The notes beneath the pieces were generated by a model. That model was not told the origin of the DNA, did no database searches, and saw nothing but the letters and a program-made list of their open reading frames with translations. A stretch of DNA of 64,000 bases from assembly GCA_050084985.1 (NCBI GenBank), contig JBITNC010000001.1, positions 170,438,001-170,502,000 on the forward strand. The letters run 5' to 3'. A program made the translations under genes and the position numbers. Shown piece after piece: positions 58,440-64,000 of this stretch (position 1 is the first letter of the stretch; each line of letters opens with the position of its first letter). This DNA comes from Nageia nagi. Taxonomy: Eukaryota > Pinophyta.

Positions 58440-59175
58440 TTTAGGGGTTAATGTTTGGTTTAGGATTAGGATTTAAAGGTTATTACTTGGTTTAGGGGTT
58501 AGGTTTTAGGATTATTTTTTAGGGTTTAGGATTCAAGGGTTAGGGATTAAGGTTTAGAGGTTCAAGGTTTAAGGTTTAAATCTTTAAAAAAATTTAATTT
58601 ATTTTATATTAAAAGTAACAAATTTAAAATTTAAATTAATTAATTCATTTATTACATAAATAAATAGATAATATTTTAAATTAAATTAAAATATTTTATT
58701 CTTTTAGGGTTTAAAGGTTAGGTATTAGGGTTTAGGATTTAGGGTCTAGGGGTTAGGATTTAATGTTTAGGGTTTAGGGGTTAGGGTTCAAGATTAGTGT
58801 TTACCATCTAGGGAATAGGGCTTTGCATTTAGGGTTAAATTTTAGGGGTTAGGGGTTAAAGGTATAGGATCATGGTTTAGGAGTTAGGGTTTAGGGTTAG
58901 GCATTAGGGTTTAGGAGTTAGATTCTTGGGGTTAGAGGTTCATGATTAGGGTTTAGGGGTTAGGTTTTAGTTTTAGTATTTAGGGTTTAGGATTTAAGAT
59001 TATGGATTTGGATTTAAGGTTTAAAGTCTAGGGGTTAGGGTTTAGGAGTTAGGTTTTAAGGGCTAAGGGATAATGTTTAGGGTTTGGGGTTATTATTTAG
59101 GGTTTAGGATTTTAAGGGTTAGGGATAAGGGTTTAAGGGTTTAGGGATTAGGATCTAAGTCTTTATGGTTTTTAA
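58440..59175 (+). repeat. Degenerate telomere-like tract (TTTAGGG sense)
   Basis: Dozens of GGTTTAGG, TTAGGGTTTAGG and TTAGGGGTTAGG variants in two blocks, 58440-58590 and 58702-59175, split by about 110 bp of AT-rich sequence. The plant telomere unit is TTTAGGG; here spacing and sequence are irregular, so this is old interstitial or expanded simple sequence, not a live telomere. Confidence 0.85.
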
Positions 59176-60190
59176 GTAATTTTATAATAAAATTAAAAAA
59201 ATTAATTTTTAAATTAATTAATTCATTAATTAGATAAATTAAATAAATAAATAGATAATATTTTTAACTAAATTTAAATATTTTATTTTCTTATATTTAG
59301 ATAATATGTAACTAGTTTTTATTTATTTTATTTAGATAATATTTTTATATTTATATGGGAATGAATTGTAATAATATTATTGTATTAGCTTAGATTTCAT
59401 ATGTGTGTGCTTTATTTTCTAGATGCATTTGCCTTTAAAATGAACATCAGTGAGTTGGAGGTGATGACCAACCATTGATTCTTCTTTTCATGAGTTCTAA
59501 CCACAATACTTTCTTATCCATAAAGTTGGCTACACTTGGATTTGATCATCAAGGTAGTCATCCCCCTAGGATATGAGTCATCACTTTCTATGTCTAATGA
59601 TTATAAATAAGGGAGATGAGAGTTTTTTTTGGCCTAATCCTTAGACCTGTGACTCCATTAATGAAACCATGAGGGTTTGAGTCCTCCATGATGGTAAGCT
59701 ATGAATTACTCTTCTGACAACTTCCCTATGCCATATTGAACTTCAGGGACCACTTTAGTTACCATGTTGATAATTAACCCTAGGAAGCATTTTATCCACC
59801 TTATCTTGCCTAGAGCTTATGTTAGTTAAATAAGGTTTAGATTTCCAAATGTATAGGTAGAATTGTAATTACCACTTCAAGTATATTGTTATGTGACTCA
59901 TTGGCAAGATATGGTAAACCCAGCTTATAATTTTACTAGCTTACCTTGTTTTAACACCTGACTAGTATACATTCTAGGAAAATTAAAAACTTCAAAAATT
60001 TACTTCACACTACTCACATTAATAAGATTTGATCAATTTAAGAAATTGTAAACATTTAGAATCATATCACATTACATGATAAAGTAATCAGCGATATAGG
60101 TTGTTTGATGCACATTTATGAAGTTGTAAAAAAGATAACCAAGTTGCATTATATTATCTTAATTCAACATTTTAAACATAAACACTAAAT
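59176..60190. other. Spacer between the telomere-like tracts
   Basis: AT-rich to about 59420, then higher-complexity sequence (59430-59900) with no recognised reading frame or RNA. Confidence 0.4.
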
Positions 60191-60405
60191 GTTAAACACC
60201 TTAAACCCCTAAATATTAATTAAACATTTTTAACCTTAAGTGAATATTTTACACCAAGTCAATTTTAAACCCTAAGTCAACATTTCTAAACATAAGTCAA
60301 CATTTCTAACCCTAAATCAATTTTTTAAATCCTAAGTAAATATTTTAAACCCTAAGTCAACATTTTTAACCCTAATAAATATTTTAAACACTAAGTTAAT
60401 ATTTT
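60191..60405 (-). repeat. Telomere-like tandem repeat, opposite strand (CCCTAA sense)
   Basis: About eight units of roughly 22 bp of the form AAACCCTAAGTCAACATTTT with variation. The orientation is opposite to the 58440-59175 tract. Confidence 0.8.
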
Positions 60406-60551
60406 ATGATTATACTTAAAATAATTTAAATACAATTTGATTTTACTTTATAGAATATATTTTAATATTTAGATAATATATTATTTATATATACATTTTA
60501 TAATGCGAGTCCTGATTATTTCTATTTTTTAATTTTAAAGAAGGTATCATT

Positions 60552-60779
60552 ATGTTGAGGTATATGAGGATTGATGTATCATATGATAATGGTAAAATAC
60601 CACCAATTCATCGTATGAGAATAAATGTATCATCTGATGATGATGAGATGCCATTATTTCATCCTAGGAGAATGAAAGTGTCATCTAATGTGGATGAGAT
60701 GCCACTAGTTCATCTTAGGAGGATGGATGTGTCATCTTATTATGATGATGACCCCAAGGTAATTAGCATCAAAATTTGA
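60552..60779 (+). CDS. Short ORF with about 18-residue acidic repeats, unknown
   Basis: 75 codons with an internal repeat of about 54-57 bp, four diverged copies: MRIDVSYDNGKIPPIHR, MRINVSSDDDEMPLFHPRR, MKVSSNVDEMPLVHLRR and MDVSSYYDDDPK. A donor-like GGTAATTAGC at about 60758 suggests it could be an exon. It sits downstream of the CACTA tip and might belong to that element. No domain is known to me. Confidence 0.4.
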   Translation: MLRYMRIDVSYDNGKIPPIHRMRINVSSDDDEMPLFHPRRMKVSSNVDEMPLVHLRRMDVSSYYDDDPKVISIKI

Positions 60780-61001
60780 TTTAGTTTTTAAATTATTATT
60801 AAATATATATCTTATTTGTATTGATGTTTTATTAGGCCTAAAGATACTACCTTGGAATAATTAGGTAAACATGAGGAAGAGATGACCTAGCCATTGAGTT
60901 ATTTCTGTAGGATATGCTTTTTTAGGATGTGAACCAATTGTTGATAATGAGGTAAAAGGATTTAATGATGATTTCACTCTTTATTATAGGGAATATATTA
61001 T

Positions 61002-61235
61002 ATGTGTTCAATGTATAAAGGTTTACAAAGGCATCAAAGGGAAGAAGTAAAAGTACATAAATATGATATTGATGGCATGCTAAAACTAGAGTGTGTAATA
61101 CCTCCTACAGTTGAGAAAAATTCATATGATCTAGTTGAACCTACTAGATATTCTAAACATATAAAAAATAATTTTTTAAGAAAATACAAAATGCAAATTC
61201 ATCAAATGAAGAGGAAACAACATGTAGAAGAATAA
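61002..61235 (+). CDS. Short basic ORF, unknown
   Basis: 77 codons, Lys/Arg-rich (SKHIKNNFLRKYKMQIHQMK). Open text continues after a stop in another frame to about 61440 (LPLKNDTCGDWSLLVNLQHL). Possibly another exon of the unit at 60552. No family recognised. Confidence 0.3.
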   Translation: MCSMYKGLQRHQREEVKVHKYDIDGMLKLECVIPPTVEKNSYDLVEPTRYSKHIKNNFLRKYKMQIHQMKRKQHVEE

Positions 61236-61599
61236 GACTTGATAGATGAATTCAAATGTCAATAGCATGTACTAGTGCAAATGAGGAGTTATTTGATCTT
61301 CCATTAAAGAATGATACATGTGGTGATTGGTCTTTACTAGTTAATCTTCAACATTTATATCAAGATACATATGATCATTTACATATAGTGCATGGCCAAT
61401 TAAAAAACATTTTCCAAATCTTATGAGCCTTTCGGTTATTATGGTCCTTTATACATGACCAAACATTCTCTATGTTTATAGGGTGTTGGTATGGGTTTGT
61501 TTATATTATCTACTATGCATGTTCCTCTAGGTACAATACCACCATCATTAATTTCATTTTGTGGGAAAAAATATCTTAGAGCAGATTGGAATAAAATTT

Positions 61600-62049
61600 G
61601 AATTTGAAGTTTAAATTTCTAAAATTAAATTTAAATCTTAATTCTTTTATTGATATTTTATTTTGAAAATATAAAATAATATACAAGTAAAGGATCCACA
61701 TATCAAAATACTACCAGATCAAGGATTCTATTGAATTAGCATTCACATATAACTTTATTTCTCCTTAGTTGAAGGTTGTCATAGTTTTTCCTTTGTGATC
61801 AAGAGTTATTGTCAATCAAGAATAAAGGACCTAAAGTATTCTAGTTTTAAAAAAATATATATATTTTTTCCTTTTCAAATTTAATAGTTATGCCCCCAAA
61901 AAACAAAAATAGAGATATCGATGATGTTGATAGCTTGAAATTCATGGAATACGAATTCACATTGAAAATTGAAGATCTTGTCACAGATAGATTATATGGC
62001 TTGAGAAGCTATTAAAATAAAGAATGGAATCACAAAAGTTATTAGTCTC
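61600..62049. other. No recognisable feature
   Basis: AT-rich; no CACTA end (TAGTG-type tip), gene or RNA recognised. Confidence 0.4.
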
Positions 62050-64000
62050 TAACCTCTTTGTAATTATTCAATACCAATGAATGATTATAGTCACAAAATC
62101 TAAGAAAATCACACAATTAAAAAAATATATCTCTGAGATACAACCCAAACAAAAATTGGATGGTACAAATGAAAAATTTTCAAAACTAAAAGATAATTAG
62201 ATGACCCAACTCAAACAATCTCAAAATCCTCCTACAACAAATATCCTAGTACAATTTTAAGATTTGATTTTTGAAATTAAGACTAAGAAGGTTGATATCC
62301 TAACACAACATGAACATCTTAGATAGAATACCACTACCCAACAATAGTCCATCCAAAAATATGTTGAGAAAAAGAAATAATGGAAATAAGTTATTATAAT
62401 ACTTGCAAAATTTGAAGAAGAAAATATGTATCATACTAAAGAACTCAATCTTTGAGTTTATGGTTTCCCAAAAAAAATAGACCCACTACAATCTAGTAAT
62501 GCTTACCTTCACAAGGTCCTAAATTTTAAAGATATCACCCTTGATAAATGTTGGACTACCCTAGAAGAGGCTCTTATTATTTATTTTTGATTAGCAAGGA
62601 ACACCTATACGATTTATAAGGTAAGAGGAAAATATTCAATTTTCTAGATAAGGTATTCCTTGATTAAGACCTAACTTAATTGCAATATGAAGAACTCAAA
62701 GCTAACAAAAATAAAATGATAGAATCTACAAAATAAAGCAAGTGGGTTTCTCATCAAAGTGGCAAATTCTAGATGTGTGATAGTCCTCCTTCAATATGGA
62801 TTAAAATTTGGATCAAATCAAGATGATTCCAAGAACTTTGTCTTTAGTCTCATATTAAATTATTTTTATGTGGAATTATGGTGGTTCTTTGTTCTCTTCT
62901 TCAAGCTCATTGAATGGTGTAATTGAATATAAAGATCTCATCCTTCTCATCAAAACCATTGAAACATAATCGAAATCACTACCATAATATATAGGCTACT
63001 CTTGATTTTCTACATATATATTGAATACTCAACAAGATGCAAAAGGATGTGGAGGTGTTGCTTACCTATATCATAAGTGATTGACTCTATGCATTCATTT
63101 AGAGTATTCAAATATCCATGCTAGATATATATGGATCTCTCTTGATAAGAAACTAATGTCTCAATGCCTTTACACTATTATTTATTACTTTATTCCTATT
63201 TAATCATTGAATTTTATTGTAGATGATGGTGTCTCACCCTACATGTGTATTTTACCTAAGATCACCTAATTTTCCCTCTTGGGTGATATCATATTATTAG
63301 GGGATTTCAATGCATAAATAGGTACATCCCAATATTGCTTACATGATATTTCTTAAAATCCTCTTAGGTTGTTGGAAATTGATCTCAATGTATTAGGACT
63401 AAAATGATAATTAATTGATGTTGGAAGGAACATCACATCTTATGGAAAACATCTGCTTAACTTGGAAGAAGTGCATGATTTGGTCATCCTCAATAGGATT
63501 TCTCAATTCCCTAAATCTAGTAATTCTACTTGTTTCTCATTCATCTTATGCAATAATGTAGTCAATTATCCTCTAAAAAATCTACCCTTCACCTTTTTTT
63601 ATCATTGATTTCAATTTCTTTGATACTCCACCATTATCCGATCATGCTTATCTTACCCTTAGCATTCCATTTACCTCACACCCCTTCTCTTTATCTTGTT
63701 AGGCCTTCCATTCACTTTGACCATAATCTTTACCACTTTTATATACAAAGCTTAAATAAGTATCTCACCACCCTCTACTTACAATATCCCATATTGAAAG
63801 AAGATATTTTTTTCTAAATCCATTTAGAAATTTGGCATTGAATCCTTCCCTCATACCATCCACATGTATTCCCTCAACTTCACCATTATCATTTCCCTTG
63901 TAACTCATGGTTTGATAATGAATGTAATATCATTTAAAAACTCACCCACTTTACTATGCCAAACAAACCCTTTATAGATAAAGAGCCTCAAATATATTAT
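62050..64000 (+). mobile_element. LINE (non-LTR retrotransposon), decayed, runs off the window
   Basis: ORF1-like text at about 62420-62640 (YHTKELNL*VYGFPKKIDPLQ, then VLNFKDITLDKCWTTLEEAL) matches the C-terminal half of plant L1 ORF1. An apurinic-type endonuclease follows. 63120-63330 gives ARYIWISLDKK and DIILLGDFNA*IG (catalytic GDFN block at about 63295-63317). 63400-63540 gives LEEVHDLVILNRISQF and STCFSF. 63634-63660 gives PPLSDHAYLTLSIPF with the SDH motif. RT lies beyond the window. Stops and frameshifts throughout. Confidence 0.7.

Noticed and set aside
58440-59175. Functional telomere or chromosome end
   Set aside because: Units are irregular and degenerate, and complex sequence continues on both sides.
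59629-59690. Possible tRNA (GGTTTGAGTCC T-arm-like motif)
   Set aside because: No convincing anticodon arm, acceptor stem or D-arm around it.

Overview
The window looks like nuclear DNA of a seed plant. It is AT-rich and consists mostly of nested, decaying transposable elements. The clearest host gene is a plant MIF/D-dopachrome-tautomerase-like gene on the + strand: three exons (20453-20563, 20664-20864, 25470-25505), a 115-residue product, and a 4.6-kb second intron. Long introns, old LTR elements primed by initiator tRNA-Met and degenerate telomere-like tracts suggest a large-genome plant, possibly a gymnosperm. The sequence alone does not settle the species.

Layout. 1-4060: 5' part of a decayed Ty1/copia element on the - strand (Copia-1), with LTR and primer site. 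4061-12480: mostly unidentified sequence, including a decayed coiled-coil reading frame (9016-9963). 12481-19950: a copia pol remnant (Copia-2) split by a Ty3/gypsy chromovirus-like element (Gypsy-A, 13105-18896), which is flanked by unusual 181-bp direct repeats. 20298-26770: the MIF-like gene, with a LINE 3' fragment inside intron 2. 27227-33265: a complete but decayed copia element (Copia-3). 33383-35940: a broken hAT/DUF659 transposase on the - strand. 37980-40400: a heavily decayed gypsy element (Gypsy-B). 41470-42372 and 51203-51680: two halves of a gypsy gag-protease (Gypsy-C), split by a young 8.8-kb copia element on the - strand (Copia-4, 42373-51202) with a perfect 5-bp target duplication. 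53545-53840: a short tandem array. From 56543: one end of a CACTA-type transposon, unknown reading frames, and telomere-like tracts in head-to-head orientation. 62050-64000: a LINE with ORF1 and endonuclease remnants that runs off the window.

The most interesting signals are these. Gypsy-A is bounded by 181-bp direct repeats that abut both LTR tips. The premature stops in Gypsy-A and Copia-4 fall at apparent Gln/Arg codons and never at Trp codons, as expected from C-to-T change on the sense strand only. Copia-4 has nearly identical LTRs and no frameshift over 3.9 kb, yet carries eight stops. Copia-4 also has tandem repeats beside both priming sites and a 3.1-kb composite leader. No intact autonomous transposon, tRNA, rRNA or CRISPR array was found.
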